NCBI RefSeq assembly: GCF_000834055.1
Contig: NZ_JXSQ01000020.1
Location: forward strand, 1-60,912
Length of the DNA stretch: 60,912 nucleotides
Source of the DNA: Leucobacter komagatae
GTDB lineage: Bacteria; Actinomycetota; Actinomycetes; Actinomycetales; Microbacteriaceae
Reading direction: 5' to 3'
Positions 36,182 through 45,641 of the stretch are shown here, one piece after another; the stretch's first letter is position 1, and each line of letters starts with the position of its first letter. The position numbers and the translations under genes were made by a program. Under the pieces are notes generated by a model. That model made no database searches. It was not told where the DNA came from and saw only the letters and a program-made list of their open reading frames with translations.

Positions 36182-37215
36182 CAGTTCTCCATTCGCAGGT
36201 GCTCATAGCTTTGCGCGAGCTCGGTGCTTTCGCGCACGACCTCGAGGGGTTCGACCGCGGTGCCACCGCCGAACCGCGTCCAGTACCTCGCCGTCGCGGT
36301 AACGAAGTCGTGCGAGAGGTAATCGCGGTTCGCGGTTTGGGAGCCGAAGCAGGCGAGCAGCTCGAGCTTACGGTCGAGGAATTGCTCGATGCGCACGAAC
36401 CTCGTCGGCCGGTAGTCAATCGTCGCCGAGGGGCTCTGGTAGCAGGCGACGGTTCCAACGTTCCGCGTGGCGACGATCGTCGCTTCGCTCACGGCGCGGT
36501 GGTCTTGATGCCTGTCATGGCCCGAATGGGTGTACACGACCGTCGGGTCGACTTCGCGCACCACCTCCTCGATGAGGCGCACGCTCGGCCCGCCGCTCGG
36601 GATTTCGGTATCGATGAGGTCCTTCAGGAACAGCCGTGCGCCAAGCAACTCCGCTGCGGCGAGTGACTCGAACTGCCTGCTCGTGGCGTCGCCGCCGCGC
36701 GCGCCGCGCGAGAGGGTGAGCACGGTGATGCTGTCGCCTGCCGCTGCGTGCGCGGCGAGGATCCCGCCCGCGCCAATTTCGACGTCGTCGGGGTGCGCGC
36801 CAATGGCGAGCACGCGCTCCGGGCGTCGCTGTGTGCTCCTCGCACGCCCCTCTGCGGCGAGCCGGGTTACGGCCTCGACGAGGCGGGCGTTGTCGAGCGG
36901 TTTCGTGAGAAACTCGTCGGCCTGCGCCCGCAGCGCCGAGACAGCGTATTCGACCGAGACGTGTGCGGTCATCACGATGACCGGCACGCCTGGCAACTGC
37001 TTTCGCAGCTGCTCAAGCATGTCGATTCCGCTGAGTCCAGGCATCTCGATGTCGGTGACGATGACGTCTGGCGTGGTTTCGAGCGCGCGGGCGAGCGCAC
37101 GCTCTCCGTTGTGCTCCACCATCACGGTGCACCCAGCACGGCGCTCGAGCACGGTGCGCACGAGCAGCGCGACGTCCGGATCGTCGTCAACTACGAGAAC
37201 ATTGGTCTCTGGCAT
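36181..37215 (-). CDS. Response-regulator receiver fused to PIG-L deacetylase
   Basis: A 344-residue two-domain protein. Residues 1-120 are a receiver: acidic pocket VVDDDPD, phospho-acceptor Asp in VIVTDIEMPG, Thr in VIVMTAH and Lys in LTKPLDN. Residues 132-330 are a LmbE/PIG-L zinc de-N-acetylase: AIGAHPDDVEIGAGG supplies His, Asp and Asp, and HSGHDRHQDHRAV the further His ligand. PIG-L enzymes remove acetyl from GlcNAc-linked lipids or thiols. Phosphorylation could therefore gate a deacetylase directly rather than a DNA-binding domain. A run of nine G lies at the ribosome-binding position. Confidence 0.92.
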   Translation of the reverse strand: MPETNVLVVDDDPDVALLVRTVLERRAGCTVMVEHNGERALARALETTPDVIVTDIEMPGLSGIDMLEQLRKQLPGVPVIVMTAHVSVEYAVSALRAQADEFLTKPLDNARLVEAVTRLAAEGRARSTQRRPERVLAIGAHPDDVEIGAGGILAAHAAAGDSITVLTLSRGARGGDATSRQFESLAAAELLGARLFLKDLIDTEIPSGGPSVRLIEEVVREVDPTVVYTHSGHDRHQDHRAVSEATIVATRNVGTVACYQSPSATIDYRPTRFVRIEQFLDRKLELLACFGSQTANRDYLSHDFVTATARYWTRFGGGTAVEPLEVVRESTELAQSYEHLRMEN

Positions 37216-37222
37216 ATCGCGA

Positions 37223-37231
37223 CCCCCCCCC
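37223..37231 (-). promoter_or_regulatory. G9 homopolymer at the Shine-Dalgarno position
   Basis: Nine consecutive G on the minus strand end seven bases before the ATG at 37215. They take the place of a normal GGAGG; a change in length would change spacing and probably initiation strength. Confidence 0.75.
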
Positions 37232-37252
37232 TGGAGCGAATGAGTCTGAACT

Positions 37253-38314
<1,062 letters not shown>

Positions 38315-39175
38315 TTAGATGCGGTAATCGACGACGACGGGAGCGTGGTCGGACCATCGTGTGTCGTATGAGGCTGCGCGGTCGATCGTGTAGTCGATGA
38401 CGCGCTCGCCGAGCTGGGGCGTGACGACGTGATAGTCGATGCGCCAGCCGGTGTCGTTGTCGAACGCCTGACCGCGGTTGGACCACCATGAGTATGGTCC
38501 CTCGACCTCGCCCGCGAAGGTGCGCCCGACGTCGACCCAGCCGTAGCCCTCTCCCTCGGAGCCGTCGACGCCCGTCACGGTCTCACCGCGCGGGCCGAAG
38601 AAGCGGTCGAAGTAGGCGCGCTCGCGGGGCAGGAAGCCGCTCTTCTTGCGGTTCCCCTTCCAGTTCTTAATGTCGAGTTCGCGGTGGCCAACGTTGAAGT
38701 CGCCGACGATCGCGGCGAAATCTCGCTCCGCCGCAAGCTCGTGCATGCGCACGCCCATGGCGTCGAGGAACGCCCACTTGGCTTCCTGCCGCGGCGTGTC
38801 GACCTCGCCGGAGTGCGTGTAGTTGCTCACCACAGTGAGCTGCGAGTCTCCGAACGCGAAGTCAGCTTCGAGCCAGCGGCCGGACGACTGCACCTGCTCC
38901 TGGGTCTCGGCGCCGCCGAGCCCGACGCGGTGTGCGAGCGACGGCACGCGGCTCGCAATAGCGACCCCAGCGCGTCCCTTGATCTCGCATGGGTCGTGCA
39001 GCCAATGCCAACCGGCCGCTCCCAGGAATTCCTCGAGGTGCTCGTCTTGGGCGCGCACCTCCTGCAAAGCAAGGACATCGACGTCGCGCGCAGCGAGCCA
39101 ATCACCCATGCCCTTGCGGTATGCGGCCCTGATGCCGTTGACGTTTACCGACGCGACGCGGAGAGAATCACCCAT
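38315..39175 (-). CDS. xth: Exodeoxyribonuclease III
   Basis: AP endonuclease and 3' exonuclease of base-excision repair. The 286-residue protein has LRVASVNVNGIRAAYRKG, the metal-binding ALQEVRAQ glutamate, VGDFNVGHRELD and the C-terminal RIDYHVV and SDHAPVV motifs with the catalytic Asp-His. ATG 39175 is favoured over GTG 39202 because TACACT stands seven bases upstream; the GGAGGG next to the ATG is too close to act as a normal ribosome site. Confidence 0.95.
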   Translation of the reverse strand: MGDSLRVASVNVNGIRAAYRKGMGDWLAARDVDVLALQEVRAQDEHLEEFLGAAGWHWLHDPCEIKGRAGVAIASRVPSLAHRVGLGGAETQEQVQSSGRWLEADFAFGDSQLTVVSNYTHSGEVDTPRQEAKWAFLDAMGVRMHELAAERDFAAIVGDFNVGHRELDIKNWKGNRKKSGFLPRERAYFDRFFGPRGETVTGVDGSEGEGYGWVDVGRTFAGEVEGPYSWWSNRGQAFDNDTGWRIDYHVVTPQLGERVIDYTIDRAASYDTRWSDHAPVVVDYRI

Positions 39176-39182
39176 GCCCTCC

Positions 39183-39188
39183 AGTGTA
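39183..39188 (-). promoter_or_regulatory. Candidate leaderless -10 element (TACACT) for exonuclease III
   Basis: TACACT on the minus strand is followed by seven bases and then the ATG at 39175. Confidence 0.5.
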
Positions 39189-39251
39189 GAGGTGCGACAC
39201 ACCTCGCTCCACTGACCCTCAATGGCAACTTGAGGGTTTACACTTCCCAGC

Positions 39252-39281
39252 TTGACATGAAGCGAATGACAAGGGTGTAAT
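39252..39281 (+). promoter_or_regulatory. Sigma-70-type promoter of whiB
   Basis: A perfect TTGACA (39252-39257), an 18-base spacer and TGTAAT (39276-39281). It would start transcription near 39288 and give a leader of about 55 bases with a good ribosome site before 39343. Confidence 0.7.
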
Positions 39282-39342
39282 TATTGGAGAAAGCGGCGTG
39301 TCAACGTCGCAAAAGAGAAATCTTGAGAAAGGGGGCGCGCTC

Positions 39343-39657
39343 ATGGAACACACATCAGGGCCCCGCGTGCCCGGCGACTGGTTCGTCGACCCGGTATTTC
39401 TCGGAACCCCAGGTATTCGCCGTACGCCAGAGGACGAGGCACTTGCCTGGCAGTCCGACGCGCTCTGCGCACAGACCGACCCAGAGTCGTTCTTCCCAGA
39501 AAAAGGCGGGTCAACCCGCGAAGCGAAGCGCATTTGCGAGAGCTGCGAGGTCCGTTCCGACTGCCTCGAGTATGCACTTGAGAATGACGAGCGATTCGGT
39601 ATCTGGGGCGGGCTTTCCGAGCGGGAACGCCGCAAGCTGCGCCGCGAAGCTGGCTGA
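39343..39657 (+). CDS. whiB: WhiB-family iron-sulfur regulator
   Basis: A 104-residue small regulator that binds a 4Fe-4S cluster and the main sigma factor. The four cysteines are in LCAQTDPESFFPEKGGSTREAKRICESCEVRSDCLEYAL, and the GIWGG turn with ERERRKLRRE basic tail follows. The match is to the WhiB/WhiB2 subgroup, linked to septation and cell division. ATG 39343 has GAAAGGGGG seven bases upstream and is preferred over a GTG at 39298. It precedes the large glycosyltransferase, as in many actinobacteria. Confidence 0.94.
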   Translation: MEHTSGPRVPGDWFVDPVFLGTPGIRRTPEDEALAWQSDALCAQTDPESFFPEKGGSTREAKRICESCEVRSDCLEYALENDERFGIWGGLSERERRKLRREAG

Positions 39658-39720
39658 GCTTTGCGCTGCACGGCATGGCTTCAGCTTCAAACCGTGCTTC
39701 GTACCTAGACTGACGGCGTT

Positions 39721-42700
39721 ATGCGCAGCACAGTAACCGCCGTCATCGTCGCTTCCCAGGGTGGGGAGTGGCTCGACGAGACGATCGCCGGGATCGCTTC
39801 TCAAACGCGCCGTCCGAACGCCATCATCGCCGTGAATAACGGCGGAAGTGAGCGCGTCGGCACCCAACTCGTCACCGCGAACCTCGGCGGCGAGCAAGCG
39901 TCGAGAGTGCTCGGGATCCCCTCACGTGTGCCGTTCGGTCGGGCCGTTGAGGCTGCGCTCACCGCGGTCGCACCGGGCCAGAACCCGGCAGAAGAGTGGA
40001 TCTGGCTGCTCGCGGAGGACTCGTGCCCCGAGCCCGAAGCGCTCGAACGCATCCTGTCGAGTGTGCAGCGCGCGCAGTCGGTCGCTGTCGCCGGCCCGAA
40101 GCTCGTCGATTGGGATCACCCCGAACGCATCATCGAGCTCGGGCAGAGCCTTACGGCCACCGGATCGCGTTGGCTGCTGCGCCGCCAAGAACTCGATCAA
40201 CAGCAGTACGACCACCTCGAGGATGTGCTCGGCGTAGGGCCCGTCGGCATGCTCGTTCGCCGTGACGTCTGGGACGAGCTCGGCGGCTTCGACCCCGCGT
40301 ACACGAGCTACGACGACGCCCTCGATTTCTGCGTGCGCACCCGCCTCGCTGGCTACCGCGTCGAAGTGTCGCCGGAGTCGCGCGTCCGATTCGCCCGCAG
40401 CGGCGTGGCCGGGCCACACATTGACCGCTCGCGCGGCGTGTTGCGCACCGCGCACCGGAAGGCCCGAACCGCGCATCTGCACAGGCGGATCGCGTACGCG
40501 CCAGCATTCCCCGCGTTCTTCATGTGGCTTGCGCTTCCCCTGCTCGCGATCGCTCGCGTCTTCTGGGCGCTCATCAGGGAGCAGCCCGGGCACATGTTCG
40601 GGGAGTTCGTAGCCGCCCTCACGGTGTTCTTCCGACCCAAATCGCTGCTTGCTTCGCGGAAACGGGTGAAACGATCCGCCAGGGTCGGATGGGCGGCAGT
40701 GCGACCTCTGCGCACCGACCCGAAGACCGTGCGCACCGCACGAATGATCGACCGTGAGGCGATCCTCGCCGCGCAGGGCAGAGTGCCACGCGAACTCTCC
40801 TTCGTGTCGTCAGGTGGGCTCGCCGTCCTCGCAGTGTCGACGATCATCGCGATCGGCCTCACCTGGTGGGCGATCGCCCAGACCAGTCTCTTCGGCGGCG
40901 GCATGGCGCCCCTGAGCCCCATCGGTGACCTCTGGCACCACACCCGAACCATCGACGGCGTCCCCGCCGATCCGTTCGCCTGGGTGCTCGCAGTGCTTGG
41001 CTCCGTGACCTTCTGGAACCCATCGCACGCGCTCGTCCTCATGCTCGTCGTGGCCATTCCGCTCGCCGCACTCGGGGCATGGATTTGGTCAGCGCAGCTC
41101 ACCGAGTCCGCCGGGGCGCGCGCCGTATTGGCTCTCGGGTTCGCGCTGAGCCCGGTGCTCCTCGGATCCATTGCCTCCGGCAAGGTGACGACCCTGATCC
41201 TCGCCGTCGTCATGCCGTGGCTGCTGCTCGCAGCCACCCGCTGCCGGGAATCATGGAGCTGGGCGGGAACCGCGTCACTGCTTGCCGCTGTCGCGCTGGC
41301 CGCAGCTCCGGTACTTCTCCCTGTCGCGCTCATATTCTTGCTCGTCGGCGTCTTCTCGAGCGTGCGCGGCGCGCTCCGGGTGCTCTCGGTGGCAATCGCA
41401 CCCCTCGTGCTCTTCGCGCCGAAAATCATCGCCACGATCTCCGACGGTCGCCCGCTCGACCTCCTCGCAGACCCGGGCATCTCGTTGCCATACACCCCGG
41501 GAACGACCTGGCATCTGCTGCTCGGCTTCCCCGAATTCGGGCTTGACGGCTGGGCGCGGATCTTCGACTCGATCGGCCTGGGCGGGGTTCCGGCCACGCT
41601 GCTTGTTGGCGTCCTCATGCTCCCCCTCGCGCTACTCGCGCTGCTGGGACTGTACACGGGACGAATTGCCGTCACGATCCTGCACGCGCTCATCGGCGCG
41701 CTCGGCATCGTCACTGCCGCTGCGTCGAGCCAGCTCATGCTCACGAGCGACGGCGACGTGCCCGTTGCCGTGTGGACAGGGTCGGGACTCGTGCTCTACT
41801 GGCTCGCCGTGCTTGGCCTCGCAGCCCTCGGTGCGGAGACGGCTCGACGCGCAGCCCCTGCGATCGTCGCCGTCGCGCTCGTCGCGGCCGTCGTCGCCGC
41901 AGGGCCTATCGCCGTGCGCCTCGCAACAGGCAACGTGCCGATGGGACCAGGCGAGAAGCGAATGCCGGCGCTCGTGCAGGTCGCTGGTGAGCAAAACCCC
42001 AACACCAGAACACTTGTCGTCAGCGCCGTAGGCGAGCATGCGCTGCGTGCGGAGATCATCACGGGTGAGGGGCTCGAGCTCGACGAGTTGCGCACCGCCG
42101 CACGGATTTCCGGCCCGGACGCGGCAGACCAGCGGCTTGCAGAGCTCGTCGCGGCGCTCGCGAGCATCGGCGGCGGGAGCGTTGGAGAAGCGCTGAACGC
42201 GGAGCGCGTGCACTATGTGCTGCTCGCCGAAGGCAGCGACCCGACCGGCGAAACCGAGCTGCAGCGCACGCTCGATCAGCACCCCGAACTTGCGAGCGTC
42301 GGAGCGACCGAGCAGGGCCTGCTGTGGCGCGTCTCCGAGGCGGCGAACGGCGGGGACGAGAGCGGTGACGACTCCGCTGCCCTCGTCGGCACGTCATTCG
42401 GCGGGCAGACCGTGTGGACGGTGCAGATCGTCCTCATCTTCGCAATGCTGCTGCTCGCACTGCCGACCGGTGAGGTTGTCGAGCGACCGGAGCGGCGCAA
42501 GCGGCCGAAGCGTGTTCGTGCGCGCGCGCAGCGACGCAAGCAACAGCGCGCCGCTGCCTCGGTCACCGCTGGTGCGCCAGCGGCTGAGCCTGGCGCAGCC
42601 GCAGCCGCCGCACTCGACGACGTGCCAGACACGCCGCCGGAGGACACAGACGGCGCACCACAGGCAGACGACCTGCACGGTGGGGTTCCCGCTGAGCCAG

Positions 42701-42978
42701 CTGAGCCAGCTGATGTGGCTAAGCCAGCCGAGACGGCTGAGCCAGCTGCGCCAGCCGAGACGGCTGAGCCAGCGGTCACGGAGACGCCAGCAGGGGTGGC
42801 AGAGCTCACCGAGGATGAGCCTGCCTCGGTGGAGCCAGAGCCCACCGAGTCCACACCAGAACCGGCTGAGTCCGACGCAGCTCAGGTCGCGGCACCGGAA
42901 CAGGCTTCGGCTCCAGCAGACGACACAGACGACGCAGACGCGCACGGCGACGAGCGAGAGAACGGAGACGAGCGATGA
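39721..42978 (+). CDS. Large membrane glycosyltransferase, family 2 N-terminus
   Basis: A 1085-residue protein. Residues 1-245 form a GT-A domain (TVTAVIVASQGGEWLDETIAGIASQTRRPNAIIAVNNG; catalytic region WIWLLAEDSCPEPEAL). More than ten hydrophobic segments follow between about 255 and 740, then an outer domain and another helix near 900. The cytoplasmic end starts with a basic block (RPERRKRPKRVRARAQRRKQQR) and continues as a Pro/Ala/Glu-rich tail with repeats. It lies downstream of whiB and overlaps the DUF5719 gene by four bases (ATGA), a conserved actinobacterial pair of unknown role in the envelope. Confidence 0.9.
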   Translation: MRSTVTAVIVASQGGEWLDETIAGIASQTRRPNAIIAVNNGGSERVGTQLVTANLGGEQASRVLGIPSRVPFGRAVEAALTAVAPGQNPAEEWIWLLAEDSCPEPEALERILSSVQRAQSVAVAGPKLVDWDHPERIIELGQSLTATGSRWLLRRQELDQQQYDHLEDVLGVGPVGMLVRRDVWDELGGFDPAYTSYDDALDFCVRTRLAGYRVEVSPESRVRFARSGVAGPHIDRSRGVLRTAHRKARTAHLHRRIAYAPAFPAFFMWLALPLLAIARVFWALIREQPGHMFGEFVAALTVFFRPKSLLASRKRVKRSARVGWAAVRPLRTDPKTVRTARMIDREAILAAQGRVPRELSFVSSGGLAVLAVSTIIAIGLTWWAIAQTSLFGGGMAPLSPIGDLWHHTRTIDGVPADPFAWVLAVLGSVTFWNPSHALVLMLVVAIPLAALGAWIWSAQLTESAGARAVLALGFALSPVLLGSIASGKVTTLILAVVMPWLLLAATRCRESWSWAGTASLLAAVALAAAPVLLPVALIFLLVGVFSSVRGALRVLSVAIAPLVLFAPKIIATISDGRPLDLLADPGISLPYTPGTTWHLLLGFPEFGLDGWARIFDSIGLGGVPATLLVGVLMLPLALLALLGLYTGRIAVTILHALIGALGIVTAAASSQLMLTSDGDVPVAVWTGSGLVLYWLAVLGLAALGAETARRAAPAIVAVALVAAVVAAGPIAVRLATGNVPMGPGEKRMPALVQVAGEQNPNTRTLVVSAVGEHALRAEIITGEGLELDELRTAARISGPDAADQRLAELVAALASIGGGSVGEALNAERVHYVLLAEGSDPTGETELQRTLDQHPELASVGATEQGLLWRVSEAANGGDESGDDSAALVGTSFGGQTVWTVQIVLIFAMLLLALPTGEVVERPERRKRPKRVRARAQRRKQQRAAASVTAGAPAAEPGAAAAAALDDVPDTPPEDTDGAPQADDLHGGVPAEPAEPADVAKPAETAEPAAPAETAEPAVTETPAGVAELTEDEPASVEPEPTESTPEPAESDAAQVAAPEQASAPADDTDDADAHGDERENGDER
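42723..42773. repeat. 24-bp direct repeat inside the glycosyltransferase tail
   Basis: The same 24 bases occur at 42723-42746 and 42750-42773 (period 27) and encode AEPA/ETAEPA-type repeats. Related shorter copies lie just upstream from 42691. Repeat number may vary between strains. Confidence 0.85.
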
Positions 42979-44372
42979 GCAAGAGCGAGAAGTTCGTCCG
43001 TGGTGGTGCGCGAGCGCTCACCGGACTCGTGATCACCGGTGCTGCGGCGGCCGGTGTGCTGCTGCTCAGCACCACGCAGCTGCCAGCCGTTGAGCGGGCG
43101 CCACACGCGCTGCAGGTGAACACCACCCAGGCGGGCGAGCGCAACGTAGTTTGCGCGGGCGCATTCCCCGAACTCGGGGCCGACCCGACTCGGCCGGATG
43201 TTGCCGTGCCCGTGGGTGAAGCTTCCGTGCTCGTGAGCGGCGACGGCGAACTCGCCACGCTCGCCGGAAGCGGCGCCGAGGGCAGCAACGCGAGCGGCGC
43301 GCGCGTGCTCACTGGCCCATCGGAATCAGCGCTCGCGGCCGCGCAGACACAAAAAATTGGCACCCCGACGCTCTCGGGTGTCGTGGCGAACGCCTGCGTC
43401 GAACCGGTGAACGAGCAGTGGCTCGTTGGCGGCGGCAGCACACTCGGTCTCTCGACGACCCTGAGCCTTGGGAATGCGAGCGAGGTCCCGGCAACGGTCC
43501 AGATCTCGGTATTTGACGAGAACGGCGAGATTGATGCCGTGCAGACCTCGGGCGTGATCGTTGCACCGAATGGCGAGCAGCTTGTCTCGCTGAACGGCTA
43601 TGCGCCGAACCGTGAGCGTCTCGCTGTCCGCGTCACGAGCACGGGTGCCCCGGTGGCGGCGAGCCTCGCCGTTGCGCGCGTTGATGGGATCGTGCCCGTT
43701 GGCGCTTCGACCGTGACGCGACAGCTGCGTGCAGAGCAGCGGGTTGTTATTCCTGGCGTGACAAACGAAGATGCGCACGACCACGAAGAAGTCCCGAGCG
43801 ACACCGGCCCGGCAGACCGCTTCCCGGTGCAGGTCAACGTGATCACTCCCGGTGACGCTGCTGGCACTGCGGGCGTCTACGCGATTGACGCGAAGGGCGA
43901 GCGCACCGAAGTCGGCACGGTCGAGCTCGCGTCGCGCACGGTTGCGAGCCTCGCCATTGAGACGTGGCCACACGACGCGACGGCAGTCGTCGTCGAGGCT
44001 GACGTTCCGGTGTTCGCTGGTGTCGAGGGATCCGCGAACTCGGGTGAGACTCACGATTTTCAGTGGTTCGCGCCCGCCAGTGAGATCGCGGCCGGTGCTG
44101 CAACGCCCGCACCTGTCGTCTCAGGCGCAACGCTCATCGTTGCCAACGTGGGAGACACCCCAGCCGAGGTGACGGTCACGGGCGGCACGGAGGAAAACGT
44201 CACCGTCGCACCAGGGGCCGCCGTTGCGTTGAAGGGCACCGGGCAACGAACGATCACGAGCACCGAGCCCGTCTGGGCCGGGGTTCGCATGCTCGGTAGC
44301 GGAACGCTCGCCGGGTATCCGGTCATGCCTCGCGCCGAGCACACGGGCGACCTCACGGTTTACACCCGATAG
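42975..44372 (+). CDS. DUF5719 family secreted/membrane-anchored protein
   Basis: A 465-residue protein with one N-terminal membrane helix (ARALTGLVITGAAAAGVLLLSTTQLPA, about residues 12-38) and a large extracytoplasmic part rich in beta-strand patterns and Ala/Thr/Val. No catalytic motif is evident. Its start overlaps the stop of the large glycosyltransferase (ATGA), so the two proteins are made together and may form an envelope complex. Family assignment comes from context and overall character. Confidence 0.8.
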   Translation: MSKSEKFVRGGARALTGLVITGAAAAGVLLLSTTQLPAVERAPHALQVNTTQAGERNVVCAGAFPELGADPTRPDVAVPVGEASVLVSGDGELATLAGSGAEGSNASGARVLTGPSESALAAAQTQKIGTPTLSGVVANACVEPVNEQWLVGGGSTLGLSTTLSLGNASEVPATVQISVFDENGEIDAVQTSGVIVAPNGEQLVSLNGYAPNRERLAVRVTSTGAPVAASLAVARVDGIVPVGASTVTRQLRAEQRVVIPGVTNEDAHDHEEVPSDTGPADRFPVQVNVITPGDAAGTAGVYAIDAKGERTEVGTVELASRTVASLAIETWPHDATAVVVEADVPVFAGVEGSANSGETHDFQWFAPASEIAAGAATPAPVVSGATLIVANVGDTPAEVTVTGGTEENVTVAPGAAVALKGTGQRTITSTEPVWAGVRMLGSGTLAGYPVMPRAEHTGDLTVYTR

Positions 44373-44443
44373 CAGCGCACAGGCTGCGTGCGCCCGCACG
44401 GCTGATCCGCCAGCGCCGGAGCGCACCGCTTCGCGAGTCACCC

Positions 44444-44449
44444 TAGGAT
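44444..44449 (+). promoter_or_regulatory. Candidate leaderless -10 element (TAGGAT)
   Basis: TAGGAT precedes the ATG at 44456 by six bases, with no ribosome site between. Confidence 0.5.
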
Positions 44450-44455
44450 GGTTGT

Positions 44456-44884
44456 ATGACCTCACGGAGCCCCCGCACCGCCGGACAGGCGACCAGGCAT
44501 GGCCGGCGTCCGATTCGTTCCTCGCTGACCGGACCTGCGCTCGCGAACCCTGCGAGCCGTGTGGCGCGGTTCGAAGCGGACGCCCGCGCTGCCGTCGAGT
44601 TCCTCCAGCACACCTTCCCCGCTGAGCTCCGCGGCGTGCAGATCGGATTCCAGACGGTGCCGACGGGCAAGGGGGAGAGTGGGATGCCGATGCTCTACGC
44701 GGTGGATCGCCGCGCCAAGAGCATCATGCTCTATCGGATGCCCATCCAGCGCGCACGCGGGCTGCACGTGAACGATGACGAGCACCGGAAGTACTTCGTG
44801 GAGCACTGCGTCTACCGCGCCGTATGCGAGTATCTCGGGCGCGAGCCGTGGGAGCTGCTGCCCGGAAGGTTCGACCACTTCTAG
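44456..44884 (+). CDS. Conserved protein of the metallopeptidase (zincin-like) family, HExxH not evident
   Basis: A 142-residue protein found between whiB-linked genes and mtrA. By length and synteny it matches the small actinobacterial 'metallopeptidase family' proteins, but the place where HExxH would be expected reads FVEHCVYRAVCEYLG, so the zinc site seems absent or altered. The first 35 residues are basic and disordered. I would not assume peptidase activity. It has a leaderless promoter of its own. Confidence 0.65.
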   Translation: MTSRSPRTAGQATRHGRRPIRSSLTGPALANPASRVARFEADARAAVEFLQHTFPAELRGVQIGFQTVPTGKGESGMPMLYAVDRRAKSIMLYRMPIQRARGLHVNDDEHRKYFVEHCVYRAVCEYLGREPWELLPGRFDHF

Positions 44885-44936
44885 CCGCTCCACTCCTTAG
44901 AGGGGATGCGGTTGCGCGTTTGTCAGGCTGACCAGT

Positions 44937-44942
44937 CATAAT
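44937..44942 (+). promoter_or_regulatory. Candidate -10 element (CATAAT) of mtrA
   Basis: CATAAT ends six bases before the mtrA ATG at 44949, the same spacing as the TANNNT elements, so mtrA may be leaderless. Confidence 0.4.
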
Positions 44943-44948
44943 AGGCAC

Positions 44949-45632
44949 ATGAGCGCACGAATCCTCGTAGTGGATGACGACAGAGCACTCGCTGAGATGC
45001 TGAGTATGGTGCTGCAGAGCGAGGGATTCCTTGTGGAGCATGCGTACGACGGAATTGAGGCCGTCGAGCAGTTCCGCGCGATCCGGCCCGACCTGGTGCT
45101 GCTTGACGTGATGCTCCCAGGGCTCGACGGTATCGGAGTGTGCGAGCAGATCCGCGCGGAGTCGGGTGTGCCCATCATCATGCTCACGGCCCGCACAGAC
45201 ACCCGCGACGTGGTTCGCGGCCTCGAGGTCGGCGCTGACGACTACGTCGTAAAGCCGTTTAACCCGGCTGAACTCATCGCACGCATTCGGGCCCGACTGC
45301 GTGAGCCGCAGGAGGAGACGAACGAGTCGCTCACGATCGGCGATCTTCAGATCGATGTTGCCGGGCACGAGGTGCGCCGCGGCGACGACGTCATCGCGCT
45401 TACTCCGCTGGAGTTCGACCTGCTCGCGATCCTTGCACGCAAACCGCAGCAGGTATTCACCCGAGAGGTGCTCCTCGAGAAGGTCTGGGGTTACCAGTAC
45501 AAGGCAGACACACGCCTGGTGAATGTTCACGTTCAGCGCCTCCGGGCCAAGATCGAGGTCGACCCTGACCGCCCGACTATTGTGACGACCGTGCGCGGGG
45601 TCGGCTACCGCGCTGGTGCCCGCGCAGAGTAG
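44949..45632 (+). CDS. mtrA: Response regulator MtrA
   Basis: OmpR-type regulator of cell-wall and division genes, phosphorylated by MtrB. The 227-residue protein has a receiver (ILVVDDDRALAEML; Asp in LVLLDVMLPGLDG; Lys in VVKPFNPAELIARIRA) and a winged-helix DNA-binding domain (ALTPLEFDLLAILARKPQQVFTREVLLEKVWGY, VNVHVQRLRAKIE, TTVRGVGYRAG). The gene is nine bases upstream of mtrB and followed by lpqB, the order conserved in actinobacteria. Confidence 0.97.
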   Translation: MSARILVVDDDRALAEMLSMVLQSEGFLVEHAYDGIEAVEQFRAIRPDLVLLDVMLPGLDGIGVCEQIRAESGVPIIMLTARTDTRDVVRGLEVGADDYVVKPFNPAELIARIRARLREPQEETNESLTIGDLQIDVAGHEVRRGDDVIALTPLEFDLLAILARKPQQVFTREVLLEKVWGYQYKADTRLVNVHVQRLRAKIEVDPDRPTIVTTVRGVGYRAGARAE

Positions 45633-45641
45633 ATCGGCGAG

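Noticed and set aside
40353..41744. A 463-codon minus-strand frame
   Set aside because: Antisense to the large glycosyltransferase; Ser/Arg/Ala-rich shadow.
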